NCBI RefSeq assembly: GCF_016924645.1
Contig: NZ_JAFFJV010000011.1
Span: forward strand, 186,001 to 250,000
Direction: 5' to 3'
DNA: 64,000 nucleotides
Source of the DNA: Rufibacter psychrotolerans
GTDB taxonomy: Bacteria; Bacteroidota; Bacteroidia; Cytophagales; Hymenobacteraceae
Position numbers and translations under genes: made by a program. Shown here in pieces: positions 25,689-33,982 of the stretch (its first letter is position 1; every line of letters begins with the position of its first letter). The notes beneath the pieces are model-generated. The model made no database searches and was not told where the DNA came from. It was given only the letters and a program-made list of their open reading frames with translations.

Positions 25689-26926
25689 TTTCAGCTGCTG
25701 CCGTGCGCGTGTCGCACCCAACGGGCGTGGTGCGCGGGCGCGTGACCTTGCCCGCCTCCAAAAGCGAAGCCAACCGTGCCCTCATCATCCGGGCTTTATC
25801 GGGGAAAGAATTCCCTATCCATAACCTGTCAGACGCCAACGACACCCAACTCCTGAACCGCCTACTTTCCACGCCCGCCGGCGAAGAAGTAAGCGCTGAA
25901 GATGCGGGTACCGTGATGCGTTTCCTAACCGCCTATTACGCCGCCACGGGCCAGAAACTGGTGCTCACCGGTACGCCGCGCATGTGCCAGCGGCCCATCG
26001 GGGTCCTGGTGGATGCGCTGCGGCAGTTGGGGGCCCAGATTGAATACTTGGGACAGGAAGGCTATCCGCCCATGAAGATGAACGGCTTTGAACCCAGCGG
26101 CACCAACCAACTGATCGTCCGTTCCGACATCAGCAGCCAGTACATCTCGGCGCTGCTTATGATAGGCCCGTTATTGCCGGACGGGTTGGAACTGACCCTG
26201 GAAGGGAAAATCAGCTCGGAGCCGTACATCAGGATGACTTTGGCCCAGATGGCGCATTTTGGCGTGCAGGCCACCTTTGAGGGGCAGAAGATCTCCGTGC
26301 CCAGGCAGGAATACCAGGCCAAAGAATACACGGTAGAGTCTGACTGGAGCGCGGCCAGTTACTGGTACAGCATTGCGGCCTTGGCCCCGGAAGCAGACCT
26401 GTTTTTGCCAGCCCTGCGCCAAGATTCTCTGCAAGGCGATAGCGTGCTGCCTACTCTCATGGCTCCGTTTGGCGTGCAGACCCGGTTCACTCCCGAAGGT
26501 GTGCAGCTGACCAAACAGCCGGTGCAGGAGCGACTGGAGCGCATTGATTTCTTCGCCTGCCCAGACCTGGCCCAGACCGTAGCTGCGTTGGCCGCAGGGT
26601 TAGGAGTAGAAGTGGAAATGACCGGCCTAGAAAGCCTCCGCATCAAAGAAACCGACCGTATTGCCGCCCTGCAGGCCGAACTGGTGAAAGTAGGAGCGGA
26701 GCTAAAGGAAACGGAACCAGACATTTTCAAGGTGTTTTTGACAAATCAGCCCAAAAACGAAGCCTCTATCCATACCTATGAAGACCACCGCATGGCCATG
26801 GCTTTCGCGCCCTTGGCCTTGAAGCAGCCGCTGGTGATTGAAGAACCCAAAGTAGTGCGCAAGTCTTACCCCAGGTATTGGGACGAGCTTCAAAAAGCGG
26901 AGTTTCAAGTAGAAGTTATAGATTGA
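25685..26926 (+). CDS. aroA: 3-phosphoshikimate 1-carboxyvinyltransferase (EPSP synthase)
   Basis: 413 residues. It joins phosphoenolpyruvate to shikimate 3-phosphate. Family motifs: LPASKSEANRALIIRAL near residue 20, DAGTVMRFLTAYYA, a later SSQYISALLMIGPLL, ESDWSAASYWY, SLRIKETDRIAALQAEL and HTYEDHRMAMAFAPLAL. Length is slightly short of the usual ~430, as often in Bacteroidota. The first motif has Glu where the common form has Ser-Ile (KSEANR rather than KSISNR), a variant frequent in this phylum. It overlaps aroB by 4 bp and is followed by an almost perfect palindromic element before the convergent oxidoreductase gene. Confidence 0.95.
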   Translation: MISAAAVRVSHPTGVVRGRVTLPASKSEANRALIIRALSGKEFPIHNLSDANDTQLLNRLLSTPAGEEVSAEDAGTVMRFLTAYYAATGQKLVLTGTPRMCQRPIGVLVDALRQLGAQIEYLGQEGYPPMKMNGFEPSGTNQLIVRSDISSQYISALLMIGPLLPDGLELTLEGKISSEPYIRMTLAQMAHFGVQATFEGQKISVPRQEYQAKEYTVESDWSAASYWYSIAALAPEADLFLPALRQDSLQGDSVLPTLMAPFGVQTRFTPEGVQLTKQPVQERLERIDFFACPDLAQTVAALAAGLGVEVEMTGLESLRIKETDRIAALQAELVKVGAELKETEPDIFKVFLTNQPKNEASIHTYEDHRMAMAFAPLALKQPLVIEEPKVVRKSYPRYWDELQKAEFQVEVID

Positions 26927-26950
26927 ACCGCTAAGTTTTAGGAGGATTTA

Positions 26951-26988
26951 CGATTAGGGGACGTTTTCCCAAAAACGGCCCCTAATCG
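26951..26988. repeat. 36-nt palindromic element, copy 11 (near-perfect)
   Basis: Two 17-nt arms, CGATTAGGGG-A-CGTTTT and its complement, with one A/G mismatch and a 4-nt loop CCCA. The core is 26952-26987. It lies between the convergent aroA and oxidoreductase genes. Confidence 0.85.
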
Positions 26989-27013
26989 TTCGTGCTGATT
27001 CATTTCCTAATTC

Positions 27014-28174
27014 TCAATTCTTGATTGAAACCGGTTTGCCTTTCTTCGCCGATTCATAGATGGCCATTATCAGCTTCACGTCCTGCAAACCTTCTTCGCC
27101 GGGCGTCTTGGGGGTTTTGTTCTCTAGAATACATTGCGAAAGGTGGTCCATCTCTAGGGCAAATTGGTTCTCCTCCTTTATTTTCATTTCCTGCTTGCCT
27201 TCTTTCCCGCCCAGAATAAGGTTGTGCTCATAATAGTCGGTGGCGGGGTCCAGGGTGAGGGTTTTCTCTGAACCGAAGACCTGCAGGCGTTTGGTGTCGG
27301 CGTAGCCGTAACTGGAAGTGCAGTTGGCTTGTACCCCGCTGGGGAAGCGCAGCACGAAGTTCACGTTCTCCTCCACTTCTTTGAAGCGCGGATCGCCGGG
27401 CGTGCTGTAGATCATGGCGCTTACCTCGGTAGGTTCTTCGCCGGTAATGTAGCGCGCGGCCTGCAGGCTATAAATGCCAATGTCCATGAGCGACCCGCCG
27501 CCGGCCAGCTTTCGTTCGGCCCGCCACTTGTCCTGTGGCTTGGAGGGGTCTAAGATGCGGCCGTGGTCTGAGGTAATTACCTTCAGTTTTCCCAATTTGC
27601 CGCCCTGCGCCAGTTCAATGGCTTTCAGGTTGAAGGGTTCATACTGCGCCCGGTAGGCAATCATGAGCTTCTTGCCGGCCTTCTTACAGGCGTCTATCAT
27701 CTTCTCGCAGTCTTCCACGCTGGTGGCCATGGGCTTCTCGCACATGATGTGCTTGCCCGCCTGGGCGCCCCGTATGGTGTACTCGGCGTGCATGGAGTTG
27801 GGCAGCACAATGTAGATCACGTCTACCTCGGGGTTGTCTTTGAGCGAGTCATAGTTCTGGTAGTTGTAGATGTTCTTGGGGTTTACGCCATGCTCGGCCG
27901 CAATGCGCTGGGCCTTGGCCGCATCGCCGCTCACCAGGGCCACCAGCTTGGAGTGCTTGCACACCGGAAATGACGGAATCAGTTGCTTGGTTGCGAACTC
28001 GCCCAAGCCTACCACGGCCCAGCCTATTTTCTTGTTTGCCATAGGGGAAGAGGTTTTTTCTAGGGTGAAAGGATCGGCTATTGCCTGTAGGGGCGAGAGG
28101 CTGGCGGCGGCCATGCTCAGCCCCACACGTTTCATGAACTTTCGTCTGGACGACTCCTTGCTGAGGTGTGCCAT
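27014..28174 (-). CDS. Gfo/Idh/MocA family oxidoreductase with Tat-type signal
   Basis: 386 residues from the ATG at 28172-28174 (MAHLSKESSRRKFMKRVG); longer starts up to 28282 add unconserved residues. The N-terminus is a twin-arginine signal (SRRKFMKR followed by LSMAAASLSPLQAIA), so the folded NAD(P)-bound enzyme would be exported. The Rossmann part reads IGWAVVGLGEFATKQLIP, then VDVIYIVLPNSMHAEYTIRGAQAGKHIMCEKPMATSVEDCEKM, the family signature with EKP. The substrate domain has GGGSLMDIGIYSLQAARYITGEEPTEV. The family acts on sugars and sugar derivatives such as glucose-fructose oxidoreductase. The actual substrate cannot be told. It is convergent with aroA. Confidence 0.9.
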   Translation of the reverse strand: MAHLSKESSRRKFMKRVGLSMAAASLSPLQAIADPFTLEKTSSPMANKKIGWAVVGLGEFATKQLIPSFPVCKHSKLVALVSGDAAKAQRIAAEHGVNPKNIYNYQNYDSLKDNPEVDVIYIVLPNSMHAEYTIRGAQAGKHIMCEKPMATSVEDCEKMIDACKKAGKKLMIAYRAQYEPFNLKAIELAQGGKLGKLKVITSDHGRILDPSKPQDKWRAERKLAGGGSLMDIGIYSLQAARYITGEEPTEVSAMIYSTPGDPRFKEVEENVNFVLRFPSGVQANCTSSYGYADTKRLQVFGSEKTLTLDPATDYYEHNLILGGKEGKQEMKIKEENQFALEMDHLSQCILENKTPKTPGEEGLQDVKLIMAIYESAKKGKPVSIKN

Positions 28175-28510
28175 GAGGGAAAATTTGTTGCTATACATCT
28201 GTAAACGAGTCCACTGCCGCACTGTTTCGGTGCTCCAATCACAACCGGCTAAAGCCATTTTTGTTGGGCGCAAGGGCCCCATCTTTCCCTTCTGTGTAAG
28301 ACTCAGGCCAGGGTTTTGGCAGGATTGGTTCTGTGGTTAGCACCTGTCTTAACCCTGCCGCAGTATCTACTTTCATGTAAGTAGAACATGATTATTTCTA
28401 TCTGGGATTCAGTAGTTGAGTGTCCCTGTTTGTTTGAAAGTGAACTTTTCCGATAGGGTGTCCGTTGTATTGTTAGATGAGCGATCATCATAACCACTAA
28501 AACTACAACT
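28175..28510. other. Divergent intergenic region (oxidoreductase / DUF4142 lipoprotein)
   Basis: No gene seen. It should carry two divergent promoters. The minus frame of the oxidoreductase extends open to 28282 but without family similarity. No repeat element is recognised here. Confidence 0.4.
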
Positions 28511-29053
28511 ATGAAAAAGGTAAAAATGTGGGGGCTGGTTTCTGCTTTCTTTATGGGTAGCCTGACACTGGTCTCATGCTCTAAAGTAGACAAGGAGGCA
28601 TCTGCCGCTGAGAAAGCAAAAGTTCAGGAGTTCCTGACGCAGGCCGCTTCTACCGATAACTTCCAGTTGATGGCCGGTATGATGGCCGGCGACCAGGGCA
28701 AGAAAGCCGATGTAGGCGCCCTGGGCCAGAAGATCTACCACGTGCACTCCAGAACCACGCCGGTTCTGGCAGAGATAGCCAAGAAAAAGGACGTGCAACT
28801 GCCCGCTGAGATGGGAACTGCCAAGAAAGCCTTGGTAGACAGCCTGGAAGCGAAAAAAGGCGCAGACTTTGACGAGGCCTTCGCTGAGGCTGAGATTGCC
28901 GCCCACCAGGAGGCCATCGCCCTCTACGAGAAAGCCGACAAAGAAGTGCAGGACCAGGATGTGCAGTCTTTCATAGACCAGGTGCTCCCAGTCTTAAAAG
29001 AACACCTCACTGAGGCCCAGGAATTAAAGAACGGGCTCAGCAGCCCTAAATAA
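28511..29053 (+). CDS. DUF4142 domain lipoprotein
   Basis: 180 residues. Lipoprotein signal to Cys23 (GSLTLVSCSK). The remainder is a helical bundle of the DUF4142 type: FLTQAASTDNFQLMAGMMAGDQGKKADVGALGQKIYHVHSRTTPVLAEIAKKKDVQLP, then the long helices FDEAFAEAEIAAHQEAIALYEKADKEVQDQDVQSFIDQVLPVLKEHL. These ferritin-like proteins are common periplasmic or outer-membrane proteins in Gram-negative bacteria; their role is not firmly known. It is single, with an AT-rich leader before it and a strong terminator after it. Confidence 0.88.
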   Translation: MKKVKMWGLVSAFFMGSLTLVSCSKVDKEASAAEKAKVQEFLTQAASTDNFQLMAGMMAGDQGKKADVGALGQKIYHVHSRTTPVLAEIAKKKDVQLPAEMGTAKKALVDSLEAKKGADFDEAFAEAEIAAHQEAIALYEKADKEVQDQDVQSFIDQVLPVLKEHLTEAQELKNGLSSPK

Positions 29054-29071
29054 TATACGCCTAATGTAACA

Positions 29072-29114
29072 AGAGCGCCCTTTCACCCCGCAGGTGGAAG
29101 GGCGCTCTCGTTTT
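29072..29114 (+). terminator. Rho-independent terminator
   Basis: A 16-bp stem AGAGCGCCCTTTCACC/GGTGGAAGGGCGCTCT with one wobble, then CGTTTT, 18 nt after the DUF4142 stop. Confidence 0.88.
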
Positions 29115-29145
29115 CGGGCCCTTTTGCTTAAAATGGGCTAAAAAC
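29110..29145. repeat. 36-nt palindromic element, copy 12
   Basis: GTTTTCGGGCC to GGGCTAAAAAC, inner arms CTTTT/AAAAT around GCTT. It lies between convergent genes, 24 nt beyond the stop of the metal-receptor-like gene. Confidence 0.65.
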
Positions 29146-29168
29146 AACAAGGCAAAATTAGAAAGGGG

Positions 29169-29966
29169 CTACTTCTCCGCAGCGCCCACTTCCTGGATGA
29201 GTTGTTGCAAATAAGAAACCGAGTGCACCAGCCGGCTGCCGTACCAACTGAACAGCTCGCCGTCTACCACCCTGATCTTGGCCTCCGGACAAAGGGCCTG
29301 GAACTCGGCTATGTGTTTTTCCTGGAAAGGGTAGGGCTCTGAGGAAAGCAGCAAAAGGCGGGGGGCGGCTTCCCGCAGCTGTTCGGGGCTGACCTCTGGG
29401 TATCTGGGCAGGTGCCCAAAAACGTTTCGGAAACCGCAAAGGTGGAGGAGGTGGTCAATGAAATTGTGGTTGCCTACCGCCATGTACGGCTTGCGCCAGA
29501 TAAAATAGGCGGTAGATATGGGCGGCGCGGCGGGCTGTAGGGTGGAGAACTGCTGTTGTAGCCGGGAAACCAAGTCCTTGGCCCGCGGTTCGGTGCCGGT
29601 CACCTGGCCCAGGGAGACCATCATCTCAAACGCATCTTGCAGCGTGTAAATATCGCTCAGCCAGACGGGATAGTGCTGCTGCAGTTGCTCAATGCCCTCG
29701 CGGTAATTCTCTTCCTTGTTGCCAATGATCAGGTCTGGTTTTAATTGGTGGATTGCCTCAAGGTGGAAGTTCTTGGTGCCGCCCACCTTTGGCTTGAGTT
29801 TCACCTGCTCCCCGGGATGGATGCAGAACTTGGTAACGCCCACCACCCGGTCGGCAAGGCCCAGGTGGAACAGGAGCTCGGTCTGCGAGGGAACCAGCGA
29901 GATGATGCGTTGGGGCGGTTGGGGCAGAGAAACGGTGTTGCCCAGTTGGTCTACAAAAGAAAGCAC
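29169..29966 (-). CDS. Helical-backbone metal-receptor-like protein (BtuF/ABC substrate-binding family) without a signal peptide
   Basis: 265 residues. Opens directly with the mature-domain motif VDQLGNTVSLPQPPQRIISLVPSQTELLFHLGLADRVVGVTKFC, then the helix-linker hallmark LKPDLIIGNKEENYREGIEQL, and a second lobe ending RVVDGELFSWYGSRLVHSVSYLQQLI. This is the cobalamin/siderophore-binding protein fold. No signal peptide or lipobox is present and no ABC permease lies nearby. Signal-less members occur in this phylum and probably act in the cytoplasm on an unknown ligand. It lies 24 nt downstream of a GNAT gene on the same strand, so the two probably share a transcript. Confidence 0.85.
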   Translation of the reverse strand: MLSFVDQLGNTVSLPQPPQRIISLVPSQTELLFHLGLADRVVGVTKFCIHPGEQVKLKPKVGGTKNFHLEAIHQLKPDLIIGNKEENYREGIEQLQQHYPVWLSDIYTLQDAFEMMVSLGQVTGTEPRAKDLVSRLQQQFSTLQPAAPPISTAYFIWRKPYMAVGNHNFIDHLLHLCGFRNVFGHLPRYPEVSPEQLREAAPRLLLLSSEPYPFQEKHIAEFQALCPEAKIRVVDGELFSWYGSRLVHSVSYLQQLIQEVGAAEK

Positions 29967-29990
29967 TTTAGTTAGGATAGAGCGTGAAAA

Positions 29991-30539
29991 TCAGGAATTG
30001 GGCCGCTGCTGCCATTCATGGTCCAAAAGAGCGTACACGTAAGAGTCGCACCACTCGCCCTTGATGAAGATGTTCTCCCGGAAATGAGCCTCGCGGCGCA
30101 TGCCCAGCTTTTCCATGACGCGGTAAGAGGCCACGTTTCTGGGATCGCAGTCGGCCCAGATGCGGTGGAGGTAGAGTTCCTCAAACCCGAACTTCATTAA
30201 GGCGGCGGCGGCCTCTGTGGTGTACCCTTTGTTCCAGTAGGTCTGGTTGAGGATGTACCAGAGCACGGCCTCCTCGGCGTCATGGTCTACTTTCATGCCC
30301 ACCCGGCCAATGAGCATCTGGGTGGACTGCAGCACAATAGCCAGGTCATACAAGGAGCGGGGTTCTTCCCGGGCCTCGGCTATGCAGCTTTTGATGTACT
30401 CCAGGCTCTCCTTGCTGCTGCGCACCTGGCTGGTCTGGTAGCGCATCACCTCTTCATTGGCCTCGTAGAGGTGCGTGAAGTGCCAGTCCTCTTCCTTGAA
30501 CTCGCGTAGGAGCAAACGGGTGGTGAGCAGTTGCATCAA
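29991..30539 (-). CDS. GNAT family N-acetyltransferase (RimJ/RimL-like)
   Basis: 182 residues. Starts MMQLLTTRLLLREFKEEDWHFTHLYEANEEVMRY, the normal opening of RimJ/RimL-type acetyltransferases that modify protein N-termini or small molecules with acetyl-CoA. The later part NKGYTTEAAAALMKFGFEELYLHRIWADCDPRNVASYRVMEKLGMRREAHFRENIFIKGEW contains the acetyl-CoA-binding turn and the N..S..VMEKLGM helix. The acceptor is unknown. It is the upstream member of a two-gene unit with the metal-receptor-like protein. Confidence 0.9.
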   Translation of the reverse strand: MMQLLTTRLLLREFKEEDWHFTHLYEANEEVMRYQTSQVRSSKESLEYIKSCIAEAREEPRSLYDLAIVLQSTQMLIGRVGMKVDHDAEEAVLWYILNQTYWNKGYTTEAAAALMKFGFEELYLHRIWADCDPRNVASYRVMEKLGMRREAHFRENIFIKGEWCDSYVYALLDHEWQQRPNS

Positions 30540-30646
30540 GAATAAAGATAATCCTGGGGTTGAAGATAGGCAATATTGAGCTCTCTTTGCTAGCCTTTTA
30601 CCGGGTTTAAAGCGCTGGGTTTAGATGCGAAAGGGTTAAAACACAA

Positions 30647-30679
30647 AGACCTGTGAGGTTCTGGAAACCCCACAGGTCT
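30647..30679. repeat. AGACCTGTGAGG-type palindrome
   Basis: AGACCTGTGAGGTT pairs with AACCCCACAGGTCT around CTGGA, one mismatch, flanked by ACAC/GTGT. It differs from the 36-nt family. It lies between the GNAT gene start and the M42 peptidase gene end on the same strand and may act as a terminator for the latter. Confidence 0.7.
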
Positions 30680-30692
30680 GGTGTAATGTCTG

Positions 30693-30730
30693 CGTTTTGA
30701 GCCTGTTTTCTGAAAAACAGACTCAAAACG
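30693..30730. repeat. 36-nt palindromic element, copy 13 (near-perfect)
   Basis: Two 17-nt arms, CGTTTTGAG-C-CTGTTTT and its complement, with one C/A mismatch and loop CTGA. It begins two bases after the stop codon of the M42 peptidase gene. Confidence 0.85.
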
Positions 30731-30732
30731 GC

Positions 30733-31803
30733 CTATTTCAGGTACCGGAAGTCGTGGCCGCTCTCTAGTTGCGTGAGGAAGTGGTAGAACAACTGAATGA
30801 TGCTTTCCACGTCGTCTTTGTGCACGGTTTCCACGGTGGTGTGCATGTATTTGAGCGGCAGCGAGATGAGGGCAGAGGCAACACCCTCAGAGGAGTAGGC
30901 GAAGGCATCGGTGTCGGTGCCGGTGGCGCGGGTGGCTGCCGCCCGCTGGAACGGGATCTCGTTTTTCTGGGCCACGTCAATGAGCATGTTGAGCACGTTG
31001 TTCTGCACGGCCGGGCCGTAGGTAAGCACCGGGCCTTTGCCGCAGTGCAGGTCGCCGTTGGCTTTTTTCTCGTAGCCCTGGCTCTGCGTGTCGTGGGTCA
31101 CGTCGGTGATGATGGCCAGGTTGGGCTTGATGCGGTGGGCAATCATCTCGGCGCCGCGCAGGCCAATCTCTTCCTGCACCGCGTTGACAATGTACAGCCC
31201 GAAGGGCAGCGTTTTGCCGTTTTCCTTGAGCATGCGCGCCACTTCGGCAATCATGAAGCCGCCAATGCGGTTGTCCAGGGCGCGGCCCACGTAGAACTTG
31301 TCGTTCATCACCCAGAACTCGTCGTCAAAGGTGACCACGCAGCCCACGTGAATGCCCATGTCCTCCACTTCCTGCTTGTTGGCCGCGCCGCAGTCCAGGA
31401 AAATGGTCTCCACGGTGGGGGCTTTGTCCTGGTCTGGCTTGCGCACGTGAATGGCCGGATACCCGAACACCGCTTTCACCGGACCGTTTTGGGTATGGAT
31501 GTTCACCCGCTTGGAGGGGGCAATCACGGCATCGGAACCCCCGTTGCGGCGCACGTAGATGTATCCCTCTGGGGTGATGTAGTTCACAAACCAGGCAATC
31601 TCGTCGGCGTGGGCCTCAATCACCACTTTGTATTCGGCCTTGGGGTTAATCACGCCCACCACCGTACCGTAGGTGTCTACAAAATACTCATCAATGTACG
31701 ATTTAATGTAGTCTAACCACAGTTGCTGGCCCGGGGTCTCAAAGCCAGTTGGGGCGGCATTGTTGAGGTAGGTCTTAAGAAATTCAAAGCTTTCTTCTCT
31801 CAT
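30733..31803 (-). CDS. M42 family metallopeptidase
   Basis: 356 residues, the usual length of M42 aminopeptidases (glutamyl aminopeptidase/PepA-like; some were named endoglucanase M). These are cytoplasmic di-metal enzymes, often large tetrahedral assemblies, that trim peptides. Metal ligands and catalytic residues are visible in VVIEAHADEIAWFV, GRALDNRIGGFM, NAVQEEIGLRGAEM (catalytic Glu-Glu pair), AIITDVTHDT and the C-terminal MHTTVETVHKDD. No signal peptide is seen. It starts MREESFEFLKTYLNNAAPTGFE, with the TGFE of the dimer region. It is monocistronic; a palindromic element abuts its 3' end. Confidence 0.93.
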   Translation of the reverse strand: MREESFEFLKTYLNNAAPTGFETPGQQLWLDYIKSYIDEYFVDTYGTVVGVINPKAEYKVVIEAHADEIAWFVNYITPEGYIYVRRNGGSDAVIAPSKRVNIHTQNGPVKAVFGYPAIHVRKPDQDKAPTVETIFLDCGAANKQEVEDMGIHVGCVVTFDDEFWVMNDKFYVGRALDNRIGGFMIAEVARMLKENGKTLPFGLYIVNAVQEEIGLRGAEMIAHRIKPNLAIITDVTHDTQSQGYEKKANGDLHCGKGPVLTYGPAVQNNVLNMLIDVAQKNEIPFQRAAATRATGTDTDAFAYSSEGVASALISLPLKYMHTTVETVHKDDVESIIQLFYHFLTQLESGHDFRYLK

Positions 31804-31998
31804 AGCTTTCTGTTTAGGCGGAGCAAAGCACTCTCCGGATGTTGTTTGTCAGGTGTAATAATTGCTGGCCGGGGTGCTTTGAGGTCACCGGCCAAAGGCG
31901 CCATTGAATATTGAATAATAAATTCTAGCCGTTGGGTTTTCAGAGGCCGGACCCTGGCTGGGAAAGCCGGTTGCCTGCCTCTTTGGATACACGCGGCC

Positions 31999-33561
31999 TT
32001 ATAGGGGAATGTTCCCGTGTTTTTTCTTGGGTAACTGGTCTACTTTGTTTTCCAGCATCTTAAACGCCTTGATGAGTTTAGCGCGGGTCTGTGACGGATA
32101 GATCACCTCATCCACAAAACCGCGGTGGGCGGCCCGGTACGGCGTGGCGAACTTCTCCTGGTACTCGGTCACTTTCTCGGCCAGTTTGGCCTCGGGGTCT
32201 TCAGAAGCGGCAATCTCGCGTTTAAAGATGATTTCGGCGGCACCTTTGGCACCCATCACGGCAATCTCGGCGGTAGGCCAGGCGTAGTTCAAATCAGCGC
32301 CAATGTGCTTGGAGTTCATCACGTCGTAGGCCCCGCCATACGCTTTTCTGGTGATCACGGTTACACGGGGAACGGTGGCCTCGCAGAAGGCATAGAGCAG
32401 TTTAGCGCCGTTGGTGATGATGCCGCGCCATTCCTGGTCAGTGCCAGGGAGGAAGCCGGGAACGTCTTCCAGCACCAGCAGCGGAATGTTGAAGCAGTCG
32501 CAGAACCGCACAAAACGGGCCGCTTTGGTGCTGGCGTTGATGTCCAGAACCCCCGCCAGAACCGCCGGCTGGTTGCCCACAATCCCGATGCTGCGACCGG
32601 CCAGTCGTGCAAAGCCCACCACAATGTTCTCCCCAAAGTTCTTGTGCACCTCCAGGAAAGAACCGGTGTCAATGATGCCCTCAATCACCTCCCGGATGTC
32701 ATACGGCTGGTTGGGGTTGTCTGGCACGATGGTGTTGAGTACCTCGCGGGTCTCGTCGCCTTGGGGCTCATACGGCAGGGCAGGGGGCAATTCCTCGCAG
32801 TTCTGCGGCATGTAGCTGAGCAGTTGCTTAATGTTCTGGATGCACTCCACCTCATTGGCGCAGGAAAAGTGCGTAACGCCGCTCTTGGTGCTGTGGGTGC
32901 TGGCCCCGCCCAGTTCCTCTGAGGTCACGGTTTCATGGGTCACGGTCTTTACCACGTTAGGCCCCGTCACGAACATGTAGGAGGTGTTCTCCACCATCAG
33001 GATAAAGTCTGTGATAGCGGGGGAGTACACGGCCCCACCGGCGCAAGGCCCCATCACAGCCGAAAGCTGCGGGATAACGCCGGAGGCCAGGGTGTTTTTA
33101 TAGAAAATATCGGCGTAGCCACCCAGGGAAACCACGCCTTCCTGAATGCGGGCCCCGCCCGAGTCGTTGAGGCCAATCACGGGGGCGCCGTTCTTCATGG
33201 CCAGGTCCATGATCTTCACAATCTTCTCGGCGTGGGTCTCAGAGAGGGAACCGCCGAACACGGTAAAGTCTTGCGAGAACACGTACACCAGCCGGCCATT
33301 CACGGTTCCGTAGCCGGTGACCACGCCATCGCCCAGGTAGTATTCTTTGTCCAGCCCGAAGTCTTTGGAGCGATGCATCACAAACTTGCCAATTTCCTCA
33401 AAAGAACCTTCGTCTAGCAGTAAGTCAATGCGCTCGCGGGCGGTGAGTTTGCCTTTTTTGTGCTGGGCATCAATGCGCGCCTGGCCGCCTCCTAAGAGCG
33501 CCTCGGCATTTTTGCGGTCTAATGTCTCAAATTTACTGTTGTGCGATAGCTGGTCTGACAT
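31999..33561 (-). CDS. Acyl-CoA carboxylase carboxyltransferase subunit (propionyl/methylmalonyl-CoA type)
   Basis: 520 residues. The beta subunit moves the carboxyl group between biotin and an acyl-CoA. Seen: an N-terminal half with [57 protein letters not shown] and [16 protein letters not shown]; and a C-terminal half with [59 protein letters not shown] and [23 protein letters not shown]. The oxyanion-forming glycines are intact. Length and similarity favour propionyl-CoA carboxylase or methylmalonyl-CoA decarboxylase alpha over acetyl-CoA-specific AccD. The biotin-carrying partner is not in the window. Confidence 0.93.
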   Translation of the reverse strand: MSDQLSHNSKFETLDRKNAEALLGGGQARIDAQHKKGKLTARERIDLLLDEGSFEEIGKFVMHRSKDFGLDKEYYLGDGVVTGYGTVNGRLVYVFSQDFTVFGGSLSETHAEKIVKIMDLAMKNGAPVIGLNDSGGARIQEGVVSLGGYADIFYKNTLASGVIPQLSAVMGPCAGGAVYSPAITDFILMVENTSYMFVTGPNVVKTVTHETVTSEELGGASTHSTKSGVTHFSCANEVECIQNIKQLLSYMPQNCEELPPALPYEPQGDETREVLNTIVPDNPNQPYDIREVIEGIIDTGSFLEVHKNFGENIVVGFARLAGRSIGIVGNQPAVLAGVLDINASTKAARFVRFCDCFNIPLLVLEDVPGFLPGTDQEWRGIITNGAKLLYAFCEATVPRVTVITRKAYGGAYDVMNSKHIGADLNYAWPTAEIAVMGAKGAAEIIFKREIAASEDPEAKLAEKVTEYQEKFATPYRAAHRGFVDEVIYPSQTRAKLIKAFKMLENKVDQLPKKKHGNIPL

Positions 33562-33590
33562 TGATGCAATTTAATGTTGGTACAAGAAAT

Positions 33591-33622
33591 CAAATTTAGA
33601 AAAGTTTGGGGCAGAGTGAAAT
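33591..33622 (-). promoter_or_regulatory. Candidate promoter of the carboxylase gene
   Basis: On the minus strand: TTTC, 20 nt, TAAATTTG. This is one base off the Bacteroidota TTTG-N19-TAnnTTTG pattern. The -7 box ends 30 nt before the start codon. Confidence 0.5.
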
Positions 33623-33737
33623 TTTTGGGGTACTTTTCTTATAGATCGGCAATTCAGGGGCACAATTAGATTTTTTACAGGAACGGTAGCATTGGCATGC
33701 TGCCTGCTCCGCCTTCTGTGGTGAAACCCGCCGCCCT

Positions 33738-33772
33738 GTTTTGGAGCCGTTTAGCCAAAAGTAGCCCCTAAC
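33738..33772. repeat. 36-nt palindromic element, copy 14 (35 nt)
   Basis: GTTTTGGAGCC to GCCCCTAAC, inner arms CGTTT/AAAAG around AGCC. Confidence 0.5.
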
Positions 33773-33936
33773 TGCCCGGCGGCAACGCCTCGTGCGCTAT
33801 TTTCATTTTGCCGGCGTGGGCAAGGCCTGCGGCCGCTTCTCTTTCTTGCCTTACTTCAAAGTCCTGCTTTGCACGGCTTCCCACCACCGGGGGGACCGTT
33901 TGCCGCCTGTTTTCTGAAAAACATCCCAGAAACAAA

Positions 33937-33965
33937 AAAGGCTGACAGAATGTCTGTCAGCCTTT
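33937..33965 (-). terminator. clpC terminator
   Basis: A perfect 13-bp stem AAAGGCTGACAGA and its complement with a 3-nt loop. On the minus strand it is followed by a T run, 18 nt beyond the clpC stop. Confidence 0.9.
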
Positions 33966-33982
33966 CAGTATTGGCAGGTATA

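Larger units (their letters stand above)
33562..33982. other. Intergenic region between two minus-strand genes
   Basis: Holds the carboxylase promoter (33591-33622), one palindromic element (33738), a partial second one (about 33907-33932, CTGTTTTCTGAAAAACA), GC-rich sequence without a frame of note (33780-33890), and the clpC terminator. Confidence 0.5.

Noticed and set aside
30769..31716. Plus-strand 315-codon frame opposite the M42 peptidase
   Set aside because: Antisense shadow of a clearly recognisable metallopeptidase.
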